A stretch of DNA of 64,000 bases. It comes from Mycobacterium cookii. Lineage in GTDB: Bacteria > Actinomycetota > Actinomycetes > Mycobacteriales > Mycobacteriaceae. The position numbers and the translations under genes were made by a program. The DNA is taken from contig NZ_AP022569.1 of the NCBI RefSeq assembly GCF_010727945.1, positions 3,596,001-3,660,000 on the forward strand, written 5' to 3'. Shown here piece after piece: positions 9,356-18,502 of the stretch. Position 1 is the first letter of the stretch. Each line of letters starts with the position of its first letter. The notes under the pieces were generated by a model. The model did no database searches and had not been told where the DNA came from. It saw nothing but the letters and a program-made list of their open reading frames with translations.

Positions 9356-10951
9356 TCATCCGTCCGTTTTGGTCAGGGCCGACTGGATCTGGTGCTTGAG
9401 CACCTTGCCGGCGTCGTTTCTGGGCAGCGCCTGCCAAACCACAACCTGTTCAGGCGCTTTGAAGGTGGCGACGCCCCGGTCTTGCAGGAAGCCGCGCAGG
9501 CTCTCGACGTCGGGATGCGACTGGTCGGTGGGTACCACCACAGCGCAGGCCCGCTCCCCGGTGCGGGCATCGGGCAGACCGACGATCGCGATCTCCGCGA
9601 TACCGGGGTGGCCGATGAGGATGTCTTCGATCTCCTTGGGTGCGATGTTCTCGCCGTTGCGGATGATCACGTCTTTGGCCCTTCCGGTGACGACGAGATA
9701 ATCGTCGTCGACCCAGCGGGCCAGGTCGCCGGTGCGGAAATATCCGTCGGCGTCGAACGATTCGTCTTCGTCGTCGGGATGCAGGTAGCCGACCAGCATC
9801 TGCGGTCCGCGGGCGTGGATCTCACCGGCGGGCCCGCACAACCTGACCTGCGCGAACCCGGGCCGCCCGTCGGTGTCGGCGGCGTGGTCAGCGTCCAGCG
9901 GAGCGCCGACCGTCGTCACCGGGACCTCGGTCGACCCGTAAACGCGGGTCACCGCGGCATGCTCGAAATAGCCTGCGGCCCGGCGGATCAGCGACGGGGA
10001 CACCGATGCCCCACCACAGACGAAGAGTTTGAGTTCGGGCAGACGGGTGCCTGCGCGTTCGGCGGCCGCGAGTAGCTGCTCGAGGAACGGTGTCGCGCCG
10101 GCGATATGAGTGCAGCGGTGGGTGGTGATGAGCTCGACGGCGTCGTCGGCGTTCCAGCGATCCATCAGCACCGCGGAGGTGCCGAGCAACAGCGGGCACT
10201 CGAATGCGTAAATGGAGCCGCCGATATGCGCGATGGGCGATGGCACCAGGAACCGGTCACCGAGCTGCACCTGCCAGTGGTCGCGAAGCTGGCAGATCAG
10301 CGCGTGTAACGAATTATGGCTGTGCAGAACACCTTTCGGCCGACCCGTGGTCCCGGAGGTGTACAGGATCATCCGAATCGCGTCCGGATCGAGCGTCGGC
10401 AGCTCGGCCGGTGGGCCGTGCATCAAGGACCCGAAGCTGGTATGGCCGTCGGCCACATCGCCGCGCACCACGACGACCTCGGGCGGAGAGTCCAGTTCGG
10501 CGACGACCCGGGTCAGCATCGCCGCATAGTCATGCCGCCCGAAAACCGATGGCACGAATACCATTCGGGTGTTCGCGTCATCGAGGATGAAGCGCAGTTC
10601 ACGATCCCGCAGCGACGGCAGGATGGGGTTGACCACCATGCCGGCCATCGTCGCCGCCAGGTAGACGACGACCGCCTCGTGCCAATTGGGCAGCATGAAC
10701 GACACCACGCTGCCGGTGGGCATTCGGCTCAGCATCGCCTGGGCCAGCGCCGTCGCCTGGGCGTACAGATTTTCGCAGTCGACGTGATGGTCGCCGTCGA
10801 TCACGACCGTTCGTTGCGGGCTGTGCCGCGCGGCCTCGGCGAGCGACTCCGCCAGGGTGCCGTGCACCCACCAGCCACGCGCATAGGCTTCGGCGGCCCG
10901 CTCGTCGTCCCAGCGGACTCTTCGCCCACCGATCAGTCTGGTGTTGGACAT
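9356..10951 (-). CDS. Acyl-CoA synthetase (FadD-like, ANL superfamily)
   Basis: A 531-residue acid:CoA ligase, longer at the N-terminus than its neighbour at 7106. Motifs: [17 protein letters not shown], the A7/A8 segment GDLARW to [12 protein letters not shown], and NDAGKVLKH with the catalytic Lys. Start ATG 10951 gives the sequence [14 protein letters not shown], which matches the family; the frame stays open upstream into the GntR gene but that extension is not protein-like. It follows the GntR regulator by 17 bases. The two ligases of this operon share only the general fold and probably act on different acids. Confidence 0.9.
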   Translation of the reverse strand: MSNTRLIGGRRVRWDDERAAEAYARGWWVHGTLAESLAEAARHSPQRTVVIDGDHHVDCENLYAQATALAQAMLSRMPTGSVVSFMLPNWHEAVVVYLAATMAGMVVNPILPSLRDRELRFILDDANTRMVFVPSVFGRHDYAAMLTRVVAELDSPPEVVVVRGDVADGHTSFGSLMHGPPAELPTLDPDAIRMILYTSGTTGRPKGVLHSHNSLHALICQLRDHWQVQLGDRFLVPSPIAHIGGSIYAFECPLLLGTSAVLMDRWNADDAVELITTHRCTHIAGATPFLEQLLAAAERAGTRLPELKLFVCGGASVSPSLIRRAAGYFEHAAVTRVYGSTEVPVTTVGAPLDADHAADTDGRPGFAQVRLCGPAGEIHARGPQMLVGYLHPDDEDESFDADGYFRTGDLARWVDDDYLVVTGRAKDVIIRNGENIAPKEIEDILIGHPGIAEIAIVGLPDARTGERACAVVVPTDQSHPDVESLRGFLQDRGVATFKAPEQVVVWQALPRNDAGKVLKHQIQSALTKTDG

Positions 10952-10968
10952 GCTTGTTTCATCGCAGG

Positions 10969-11709
10969 TCAGCCGCGGACCCGTCGCATCGTCATCGAGT
11001 GACGGAAACGTGCCGCGGGATGCGTGTTGATCGTCACCTGGGCCACTTCGCAGTCCGAGGTGCTGTAGGTCCGGTGCACCTCGAGCGCCGGGGTCCCGGC
11101 GTCGACGCTGAGCTGGTCGGCCAGTTCGGTCGACACCAGCACCGCTGCGATCTCCTGGCGCACCCCGACGATGCTCAACCCGAAGAGGTCTTCGATCAGC
11201 GGGAAGATCGGACCGGTGTGCCGGGGCAGTAGTCGGCCGACCGCCGCGAATGCCCGGTTGATGTAGTACTCGGTCCGGCACACCGGGAATTCCGCGCCTT
11301 CGATCCGGCGAAAGCCCTTGACCACCAACCACTCTTCACCGCTGCCCAGGCCGGTTCGGGTGGCCAGTTCGTTGGTGATGCGGACCATTCCGGTGGATTC
11401 GATCGCGAACCGCGCACCGGTCGCGAAGGCCAGCAAGTCGTTGATCGACACCACGTCTTGGACGTAGGAGTCCGAGGAGGGCCGGGGCACCACCATCGTG
11501 CCGGCCCGTGGCCGGGATGCGACGAGGTTGTCGTCGCGCAGCCGCCGCAGCGCCTCCCGGACGGTGTATCGGCTGACCGAAAAGCGTTCACACAGTTGAT
11601 GTTCGGTGGGAAGGTGAGATCCCACCGGGTACACTCCGTCGACGATCTCTTTCCGCAGCGTCCGCGCCACCTGCAGGTAACGGTGGTCGGTGGTTTCGGT
11701 GTCAGCCAT
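10969..11709 (-). CDS. GntR-family transcriptional regulator (HutC type, UTRA domain)
   Basis: A 246-residue regulator. Residues 8-75 form a winged helix-turn-helix (LPTEHQLCERFSVSRYTVRE); the rest is a UTRA-like ligand-binding domain. Start ATG 11709 overlaps the stop of the upstream propeller gene by eight bases, and the residues from MADTETTDHRYLQ fit the family. Because it sits inside the catabolic operon it is the likely pathway-specific sensor. HutC regulators usually bind GT-N-TA-N-AC operators, which the AGAAT palindromes do not match, so it may act at another site or the palindromes may belong to a regulator elsewhere. Confidence 0.88.
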   Translation of the reverse strand: MADTETTDHRYLQVARTLRKEIVDGVYPVGSHLPTEHQLCERFSVSRYTVREALRRLRDDNLVASRPRAGTMVVPRPSSDSYVQDVVSINDLLAFATGARFAIESTGMVRITNELATRTGLGSGEEWLVVKGFRRIEGAEFPVCRTEYYINRAFAAVGRLLPRHTGPIFPLIEDLFGLSIVGVRQEIAAVLVSTELADQLSVDAGTPALEVHRTYSTSDCEVAQVTINTHPAARFRHSMTMRRVRG

Positions 11710-13318
11710 CGTGGCCGTCCCGTCGAAATGCGAGCACGCTGCCGTCGCCATCGGCCGACACGTACACGGTGCCGTCCGGTCCGGCGGCGATACCGGCGAA
11801 CGGTCCCTGCGGCCCAGAGAACGGCGGCATGCCCTTGAGCGGTTTGGGATTGACACCGGGTGGAGCGCCCACCGGCAGTCCGGTGGCGATGGTGTGCCGG
11901 CTGCCGTCTTCCAGGTCGACGGCGATCAACGCCTTGGCGTCGGCGTCGACGACATAGAGCTGCCTCCCGTCGACCAGGATGCCTTGCGGGCGGACCAATT
12001 CGGCGGCCACGGTGTGGACGCCGGATCCCTTGAGCCTGACCACCCGCCCGGCCCCGGCCTCCGAGACCAACCAGCCACCGTCGGGCGCGACCGCCACGCC
12101 GACCGGATCATTCAGTCCGGTCGCGACAACGTCGACCTGCCCGTGCCGGATGGACAACACCCGTCCCGTTCCGAGTTCGGCAGCCGCGATGGTGCCGTCG
12201 CCGTCGATCGCCACGCCGTACAGCTGGTCGAATCCGTCTGCCAACACCTCACTTTCGCACCTGGCCGGCCGGTACCGGGATACCTGTCCGCCCGAGGTGG
12301 TGACGACGAATTCGTCCGGGCCTGCCGGGGCCAGGCCACGGAGGAATCCCGGATAGCCCGGGCTGAACAGCATGCCCACCGTTTGCAACGAGCGATCGGG
12401 AAGCAGAACGTAGAAGTACGTCCCGTCGGCGACGTAGAGATTGCCGTCGAAGCCGACGGCCAGGTCCAGCGGCCAGTTCAGTCCACCCGGCAGCACGGTC
12501 CGGGTCGCGCCGCCGTCGAGGATCTCGGTGATCTCGCCGGTGAAGTTCGACACGAACAGGCGGTCGCCGACGAACGTGCAATTGTCCAGTCCCGCAGTCA
12601 GATCGGCCAGCACGGTCTGCTCGCCGCTGCGGGGGTCGATACGCAACACCTGTCCGCTATGCACCTGAGTCGAGACGATGCGGCCCGCCGAGTCGAACTT
12701 CACCGAATCGGGCACGCCGAGACCGGAGGCGACCGTCTCGGGCGTCCCGCCGTCCAGGCCGATGCGCCAGATCTCGTTGGCACCCATCACCGGGAAGTAC
12801 AGCAAGCCGTCCGGGCCGACCTCCATCGCGTTGGGCGACGGCACATTGTCCAGCAGCACCCGCGGCTCGCCGCCGTTCAGGTCGAGCTCCAGAAGCCTTC
12901 CGCCCTCCCGGCATTCACCGATGAACAACCGGCCGTGATGGACGGTGATGCCGTTGGCGGACGGTACGTCGCCGCGTAGCACCCGGGTCCGGCCGTCGGC
13001 GCCACGGACGCTGACCCGGCCGTCCATCACCTCGGTCGCGTAGAGGTCGCCGTGCGGGCCGAAGGCCACGTCGTCGGGGGCAATGATGTCGCCGCCCTTG
13101 GGGCTGATGGTCTCGAGTCGGCCGCTGTCGACGTCGAGCGCGCTGATCTGGCTACCGGTGACCTGTGCGATGTACACCCGGCCGTCGGGGCCGGTGCGCA
13201 GGCCGTTGGCGCCGAACAGCCGGCTCGGCGGGGTGAGCCGCTCCACGCGCCAGCCTTCGGCGAGGGTCGAATCCTCTTTGTCAAAGGCCGCACCTGCGCG
13301 GCCTTCTTGCAGCAACAT
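11702..13318 (-). CDS. SMP-30/NHL-like double beta-propeller protein
   Basis: A 538-residue soluble protein with no signal peptide. I count about twelve repeats of the form LxxGPDGxLYVADxxxGxVxRxD, for example near GPDGRVYIAQVTG, GPHGDLYATEVMDG, GPDGLLYFPVMG, AIDGDGTIAAAELG and GPDGTVYVSADGDG. A normal SMP-30 or gluconolactonase has one six-bladed propeller of about 300 residues, so this looks like two in tandem. Family members are metal-dependent lactonases or esterases, which would fit a Baeyer-Villiger lactone product, but activity is only inferred. First gene of the minus-strand operon; ATG 13318. Confidence 0.8.
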   Translation of the reverse strand: MLLQEGRAGAAFDKEDSTLAEGWRVERLTPPSRLFGANGLRTGPDGRVYIAQVTGSQISALDVDSGRLETISPKGGDIIAPDDVAFGPHGDLYATEVMDGRVSVRGADGRTRVLRGDVPSANGITVHHGRLFIGECREGGRLLELDLNGGEPRVLLDNVPSPNAMEVGPDGLLYFPVMGANEIWRIGLDGGTPETVASGLGVPDSVKFDSAGRIVSTQVHSGQVLRIDPRSGEQTVLADLTAGLDNCTFVGDRLFVSNFTGEITEILDGGATRTVLPGGLNWPLDLAVGFDGNLYVADGTYFYVLLPDRSLQTVGMLFSPGYPGFLRGLAPAGPDEFVVTTSGGQVSRYRPARCESEVLADGFDQLYGVAIDGDGTIAAAELGTGRVLSIRHGQVDVVATGLNDPVGVAVAPDGGWLVSEAGAGRVVRLKGSGVHTVAAELVRPQGILVDGRQLYVVDADAKALIAVDLEDGSRHTIATGLPVGAPPGVNPKPLKGMPPFSGPQGPFAGIAAGPDGTVYVSADGDGSVLAFRRDGHDG

Positions 13319-13432
13319 CGGTGTAGACCTCCGGGCCTAGGCGTCGCGGCGGTTCACGTTAGCAACCGCCCGTGGTCCAGACAATAGGCAGGCAAAGCTG
13401 AACCGACGGCACTTGACGCTCAGCCATTTGCA

Positions 13433-13447
13433 GAGAATCATATTCTC
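13433..13447. promoter_or_regulatory. Palindrome GAGAAT-CAT-ATTCTC, probable operator
   Basis: Perfect six-base inverted repeat with a three-base spacer in the 177-base divergent promoter between the propeller operon (minus) and the Rieske operon (plus). It shares the AGAAT-N3-ATTCT core with 5876-5888 and, as there, includes a TATTCT -10-like hexamer (13441-13446) on the plus strand. Both sites also have the ten-mer CATTTGCAGA nearby (13425-13434 and 5861-5870), although at different distances. Likely a repressor site for both operons. Confidence 0.65.
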
Positions 13448-13495
13448 AATTATGCACATTCAGCTATTTTGTCCGGACAATTAGGCGAATACATT

Positions 13496-14347
13496 TTGGC
13501 GTCGGATAACCTGCTCAGTCTCGAGCGGCGCGTGGTCATCGTGGCCGGCGCCGCGGGTGGCGGCATCGGCACCACCGTCACGCGGCTGGTCGCCGAAGCC
13601 GGCGCGACGGTTGTCGCCGTGAGCCGGTCCAAGGAGAACCTCGACGACCACATCATCCCGCTCGTGCAGCAGGGCCTGTCGATCGTTCCGGTCGCCGCTG
13701 ACATCGCGACCGAAGACGGTGTCGCCACCGCAATCGAGCAGGCCCAGCGGGTGGACGGTGACCTGCACGGCCTGGTCAACGTGGCGGGCGGGGCGGCGCC
13801 GGAAACCTGGATGCCTTCGACCCGGGTGACTCGTAGCAACTGGCGCGATCTGTTCACCCAGAATCTGGAAACCGCGTTCTTCATGAGCCAGGCCGTCGCC
13901 GCGGAATTGAAGGCGCACAACCGCCGCGGGTCGATCGTGTCGATCTCGTCGATCAGCGGCATGAACACCGCGCCGTTCCACATCGCCTACGGCACGGCCA
14001 AAGCGGCGGTCGCGGCGATGACGCGCACGATGGCCGTCGAATTGGCGCTCGACGACATCCGGGTCAATGCCGTCGCGCCCGGGGTGACCGCGACGCCGGC
14101 GTCGCTGACCTACGTCGGCGAGGACGCCGACCGCGACCGTCGCGCCATCGCGATGGGCCGGCGCGGCCGACCGGAGGAGATCGCCGGCGCCATTCTGTTC
14201 CTGCTGTCGGACCTGTCCAGCTACATCACCGGGCAGACCTTGCTGGTGGACGGCGGCCTGGACCTCAAATGGTCGCATCTGGACGCCGACAACACCTCGC
14301 TATTTCTCAAGGACGAGTCCTTCCGAGCGGCGATAAGGAGACCGTGA
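13496..14347 (+). CDS. Short-chain dehydrogenase/reductase
   Basis: A 283-residue SDR with GAAGGGIGT cofactor loop, a variant NVAGG motif, active-site YGTAK and a C-terminal GQTLLVDGGLD. It has a tail of some 30 residues after the usual end. The start is uncertain: TTG 13496 has AGGCGA upstream and gives a normal N-terminus, while TTG 13469 is in frame but lacks a binding site. First gene of the eight-gene plus-strand operon; its stop overlaps the ATG of the Rieske oxygenase by one base. Confidence 0.88.
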   Translation: MASDNLLSLERRVVIVAGAAGGGIGTTVTRLVAEAGATVVAVSRSKENLDDHIIPLVQQGLSIVPVAADIATEDGVATAIEQAQRVDGDLHGLVNVAGGAAPETWMPSTRVTRSNWRDLFTQNLETAFFMSQAVAAELKAHNRRGSIVSISSISGMNTAPFHIAYGTAKAAVAAMTRTMAVELALDDIRVNAVAPGVTATPASLTYVGEDADRDRRAIAMGRRGRPEEIAGAILFLLSDLSSYITGQTLLVDGGLDLKWSHLDADNTSLFLKDESFRAAIRRP

Positions 14348-15711
14348 TGACCGACATCAAAGTCGAAGCGCCCGAGCAGCTTTCCGCACCGGTGACGATC
14401 GGCGTCGAGGCGTATCTGTCCGAGGACTACGCCCGCGCCGAGCGAGACAGGCTGTGGCGCAAGGTGTGGCAGCACGTGGGCCGGGTGGAAGAACTGCCGG
14501 AAGTCGGCAGCTATCTGACCTACGACATCCTCGACGACTCGATCATCGTGGTGCGCAGCGGCGACAACGAATTTCGGGCCCACCACAACGTCTGCATGCA
14601 CCGCGGCCGACGACTGATCGATACCCCCGACGGTGCCAAGAACGCCTGCGGCCGGGCTCGCAAGTCGTTCGTCTGCGGCTTTCACGGCTGGACCTACGGC
14701 CTGGATGGTGCGTGCACGCATATTCGCGAACAGCAGGACTGGCGGGAAGCGCTGAACCCCGACAACACCCACCTGCGGGCAGTCAACGTCGACACCTGGG
14801 GCGGCTGGCTGTGGATCAACATGGATCCCGACTGCGAGCCGCTGGCCGACTATCTGTTTCCGGCCGCAAAGATTCTCGACCCGTTCGGTTTGGAAAACAT
14901 GCGCTTCAAGTGGCGCAAATGGCTGAATTTCGACTGCAATTGGAAAGTGGCGCTGGAGGCCTTCAACGAGACCTACCACGTTTTCACGACGCACCCGGAG
15001 TTCAACAAGTTCGGCGAATTCAAAGGCTGGGCCAAGGCGCAGGGCAAGCACAGCAACATCGGCTATGACGCTCCAAAAGACTTGGAAGCCACCAAGTCCA
15101 AGATCCGGCTCGGCACAGGCGCCGATCCCCGCGTCTCGACCGCGCAGATGCAGGTGTACACGATGGAGGAAACCAACGCCACCACCACCCAGACGCTGGT
15201 CAACGCCGCCAAGCGACTGGTCGACGAATTGCCCGAGGGCACACCGGCCGACAAGGTTCTCGAGCATTGGCTCGCGTCGGCGCGCCGCGACGATGAGGCA
15301 CGCGGTGTCATCTGGCCGACGATCCCGGCCGACATCCTCGGACAGGCCGGCACCGCGTGGCAGGTGTTCCCGAACTTCCAGATCGGCCAAGGCCTGACCA
15401 GCGCGCTGTGCTATGGCGCGCGGCCAGACCCGAGCTACAACCCCGACAAGTGCATCTTCGAAGTCTCGGTATTCGAGTTGTACCCGAAAGATGAAGAGCC
15501 CGAGACGGATTGGGAATACACCCCGGTGGGTGATCCCCGGTGGCGCTCAGTACTACCGCAGGACTTCTCCAACATGGCCGCGGTGCAGCAGGGCATGAAA
15601 TCACTCGGCTTCCCCGGCACCAAGCCCAACCCCTACCGCGAACGAAGCACGGTCAACCTGCACTACCAACTGTCGAAATACATGGGCACCGGCGAACCAC
15701 AGGAGCTTTGA
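14347..15711 (+). CDS. Rieske non-heme iron oxygenase, alpha subunit
   Basis: A 454-residue terminal oxygenase. The Rieske 2Fe-2S ligands are Cys83, His85, Cys110 and His113; the loop between His85 and Cys110 has 24 residues, longer than the 16-17 common in this class. The mononuclear iron site shows in NETYHVFTTHPE with His211 and His216. It would hydroxylate a ring or alkyl carbon using O2. No beta subunit, ferredoxin or reductase gene is in the operon, so electrons must come from elsewhere; a reductase with its own 2Fe-2S domain is at 50986 but belongs to a desaturase unit. Confidence 0.92.
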   Translation: MTDIKVEAPEQLSAPVTIGVEAYLSEDYARAERDRLWRKVWQHVGRVEELPEVGSYLTYDILDDSIIVVRSGDNEFRAHHNVCMHRGRRLIDTPDGAKNACGRARKSFVCGFHGWTYGLDGACTHIREQQDWREALNPDNTHLRAVNVDTWGGWLWINMDPDCEPLADYLFPAAKILDPFGLENMRFKWRKWLNFDCNWKVALEAFNETYHVFTTHPEFNKFGEFKGWAKAQGKHSNIGYDAPKDLEATKSKIRLGTGADPRVSTAQMQVYTMEETNATTTQTLVNAAKRLVDELPEGTPADKVLEHWLASARRDDEARGVIWPTIPADILGQAGTAWQVFPNFQIGQGLTSALCYGARPDPSYNPDKCIFEVSVFELYPKDEEPETDWEYTPVGDPRWRSVLPQDFSNMAAVQQGMKSLGFPGTKPNPYRERSTVNLHYQLSKYMGTGEPQEL

Positions 15712-15716
15712 GACAG

Positions 15717-17582
15717 ATGACCCAGTTGGATGGGCGGCCTGACACCTGCGGGCCCACCGATGTACCGCAGGACGTCGACATAGACGCGATGCGGGCCAAG
15801 TACGCCCAGGAGCGCGAGAAGCGCCTCCGCAAGGACGGCGGCGCGCAGTACCTCGAACTCGACGGTGACCTGGCCGACCTCTACGAGGTAGACCCGTACA
15901 CCCCGGTGGCCGACCGCGCCCCGATCGACGAGGACATCGAGGTGGTCGTCCTCGGGGGCGGGTTCGCCGGATTGTTGTCGGGCGCATACCTGAAAAAGGC
16001 CGGCGTGCAAGATGTTCGGGTCATCGACATGGCCGGGGACTTCGGCGGAGTGTGGTACTGGAACCGCTTCCCGGGCATCCAGTGCGACAACGATGCCTAC
16101 TGCTACATCCCGATGCTCGAGGAACTCAGCTTCTTGCCGAGCAAGAAGTTCGCCGACGGCGCCGAGATCTTCGCGCACTGCCAGGCCATGGGCAAACACT
16201 TCGACCTCTACGACGGCGCGATCTTCTCCACCCAGGTCGAGACCATGCGCTGGGACGAGGAGATCAAGCGCTGGCGGCTGACCACCAACCGCGGTGACGA
16301 CATCCGCGCGCGGTTCGTGGTGATGGCGCAGGGCTCGTACAACAAGCCCAAGTTGCCCGGTATCCCCGGTATCAAGGAGTACCTGGACGCCGGCGGCCAC
16401 GCGTTCCATTCCGCGCGCTGGGATTACGACTACACCGGCGGGGATGCCGGCGGCGGCCTGCACAAGCTGGCCGACAAGCGGGTCGCACTCGTCGGCACGG
16501 GGGCTACCGGCGTCCAGTTGGTGCCACATCTCGGCCGGGATGCCCAGCAGCTCTTCGTGTTCCAGCGCACCCCGTCGTCGGTGGACATGCGCGCCAACAC
16601 GCCCACCGACCCAGCCTGGGCGGCGACCCTGCAGCCCGGGTGGCAGGAGGAGCGCAAGCGTAACTTCCACAACTGGTCACCGTTTGTCGGGGTGGTCTTC
16701 GGCGAACCGGATCTGGTGTGCGACTTCTGGACCGAATTAGGCCGCAACATGACCGCCCGGATTGCCGCCAGCCCGGATCCCGCCTCGCTGGGGATCGAGC
16801 AGATGATGCTGATCCGGGAAGAAGAGGACTACAAGATCATGGAGCGGCTGCGGCGGCGGGTGGCCGCCCTGGTCGCCGACCCCGACACCGCCGAGGCGCT
16901 CAAGCCGTACTACCGCTTCATGTGCAAGCGGCCGTGTTCGAGCGAGACGTACCTGCCGGCGTTCAACCTGTCCAACGTGACGTTGGTGGACGTGTCGGAA
17001 TCCAAAGGCGTGGAACGTCTGACGGAGAAGGGCATTGTCGCCAACGGCGTCGAGTACGAGGTCAATTGCGTCGTATTCGCCAGCGGGTTCGAGATCTCCA
17101 CGGAGATCAGTCGGCGCTTCGCGGTCGACGTCATCGAGGGCCGAGGCGGGCAGTCGCTGTTCGACTACTGGCACGACAGGTACCAGACGCTGCACGGCAT
17201 GACCACCCGCGGATTCCCCAACCAGTTCTTCACCGGCTTCATCCAGGGCGGCGTCTCGGCCAACACCACTGCGATGTTCGAGCAACAGGCCGAGCACATC
17301 GCCTACATCATCGCCGAGGCGCAGAACCGCGGCGCGACCACCGTCGAACCCAGTCAGGAGGGTCAGGACGGCTGGGTCGCAGCGGTCGCCGAACTCGCAA
17401 TCGACAACTCGGCCTTCGAGATGTCCTGCACCCCTGGCTATTACAACAACGAGGGTCAGGGTGGCGCCAAAGACAATGGTGCGTTCCTCGGTGATTTCTA
17501 CTCGCCGGGCTTCTACGCTTTCGGCGACCTGATCGCCGAGTGGCGCGCCAGGGGTGACCTGGAAGGCCTTGAGCTTTCGTGA
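15717..17582 (+). CDS. Flavin-containing Baeyer-Villiger-type monooxygenase
   Basis: A 621-residue FAD/NADPH monooxygenase. It has two Rossmann fingerprints, LGGGFAG near residue 80 and VGTGATG near residue 260, and between them a Baeyer-Villiger-like signature FHSARWD with His231 and Trp235. The N-terminal 70 residues and the long C-terminal part are typical of cyclic-ketone or steroid monooxygenases of this size. It would insert oxygen next to a ketone, giving a lactone or ester. ATG 15717 lies five bases after the Rieske stop; its 3' end overlaps the next SDR by four bases. Confidence 0.9.
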   Translation: MTQLDGRPDTCGPTDVPQDVDIDAMRAKYAQEREKRLRKDGGAQYLELDGDLADLYEVDPYTPVADRAPIDEDIEVVVLGGGFAGLLSGAYLKKAGVQDVRVIDMAGDFGGVWYWNRFPGIQCDNDAYCYIPMLEELSFLPSKKFADGAEIFAHCQAMGKHFDLYDGAIFSTQVETMRWDEEIKRWRLTTNRGDDIRARFVVMAQGSYNKPKLPGIPGIKEYLDAGGHAFHSARWDYDYTGGDAGGGLHKLADKRVALVGTGATGVQLVPHLGRDAQQLFVFQRTPSSVDMRANTPTDPAWAATLQPGWQEERKRNFHNWSPFVGVVFGEPDLVCDFWTELGRNMTARIAASPDPASLGIEQMMLIREEEDYKIMERLRRRVAALVADPDTAEALKPYYRFMCKRPCSSETYLPAFNLSNVTLVDVSESKGVERLTEKGIVANGVEYEVNCVVFASGFEISTEISRRFAVDVIEGRGGQSLFDYWHDRYQTLHGMTTRGFPNQFFTGFIQGGVSANTTAMFEQQAEHIAYIIAEAQNRGATTVEPSQEGQDGWVAAVAELAIDNSAFEMSCTPGYYNNEGQGGAKDNGAFLGDFYSPGFYAFGDLIAEWRARGDLEGLELS

Positions 17583-18502
17583 GCGAGTTGCGGTTTGACG
17601 ACCGGGTGGCCGTGGTGACCGGTGCCGGACGCGGGCTGGGATGCGCTTACGCCCGCCTGCTCGCCGAGCGTGGAGCGAAGGTCGTCGTCAACGACGTCGG
17701 CGGCAGCCTGGCCGGCCACGGGGTCGACGCCGGGCCGGCCGAGCAGGTCGTCGATGCGATCAGGGCAGCCGGGGGAGAAGCCGTCGCCTGCACCGCGTCG
17801 GTCGCCACCCGCGACGGCGCCGAGGCCATCGTGCAGACCGCGATCGAGCGCTACGGCCGCATCGACATCCTGATCCACAACGCCGGCAACGTGCGGCGGG
17901 GAACGCTGAAGGAGATGAGCTACGACGACTTCGACGCGGTGCTCGACGTGCACTTGCGCGGCGCATTCAGCGTTGTGCGGCAGTCATTTCCAGTAATGTG
18001 TGCGGCCGGATACGGGCGGATCGTGCTGACCTCGTCGATCGGCGGCCTGTACGGCAACCACGGCGTCGCCAACTATGCGGCAGCCAAGGCCGGCATCATC
18101 GGGCTCTCGGCTGTCGCAGCTCTCGAGGGCGCCGCCGAGGGCGTGAAGTCGAACGTGATCGTGCCGGCCGCGGTCACCAGGATGGCCGAGGGGATCGACA
18201 CGTCGGCCTATCCGCCGATGGGCCCCGAGCTCGTCGCACCGGTGGTGGGCTGGCTGGCACACGAATCCTGTTCGGTGAGCGGCGAAATGTTCATCGCGCT
18301 GGCGGGCCGGGTGGCCCGGGCGGTCTTCGCCGAGAGCCCCGGTGTGCACCGTCCGTCCTGGACAGTCGACGACGTGGGTGAGCATCTCGACTCGATTCGA
18401 AACATCGAGGCGCCGTTGGTTTTTCCTGTCTTGCCTGACGGGCACAACGACCACATCCGGTACAGCTTCGGCATGGCCGCCCAACAGGCCCACCATGCCT
18501 AG
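17579..18502 (+). CDS. SDR, HSD17B4-type hydroxyacyl-CoA dehydrogenase-like
   Basis: A 307-residue SDR starting at GTG 17579. It has TGAGRGLGCAYA followed by a VNDVGG segment and an HNAG motif, with active-site NYAAAKAG. The length and the C-terminal region resemble the (3R)-hydroxyacyl-CoA dehydrogenase domain of multifunctional enzyme type 2 (17-beta-HSD type 4). It would oxidise a 3-hydroxyacyl-CoA or a related ring alcohol. Overlaps of four and eight bases with its neighbours show tight coupling. Confidence 0.88.
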   Translation: MSELRFDDRVAVVTGAGRGLGCAYARLLAERGAKVVVNDVGGSLAGHGVDAGPAEQVVDAIRAAGGEAVACTASVATRDGAEAIVQTAIERYGRIDILIHNAGNVRRGTLKEMSYDDFDAVLDVHLRGAFSVVRQSFPVMCAAGYGRIVLTSSIGGLYGNHGVANYAAAKAGIIGLSAVAALEGAAEGVKSNVIVPAAVTRMAEGIDTSAYPPMGPELVAPVVGWLAHESCSVSGEMFIALAGRVARAVFAESPGVHRPSWTVDDVGEHLDSIRNIEAPLVFPVLPDGHNDHIRYSFGMAAQQAHHA

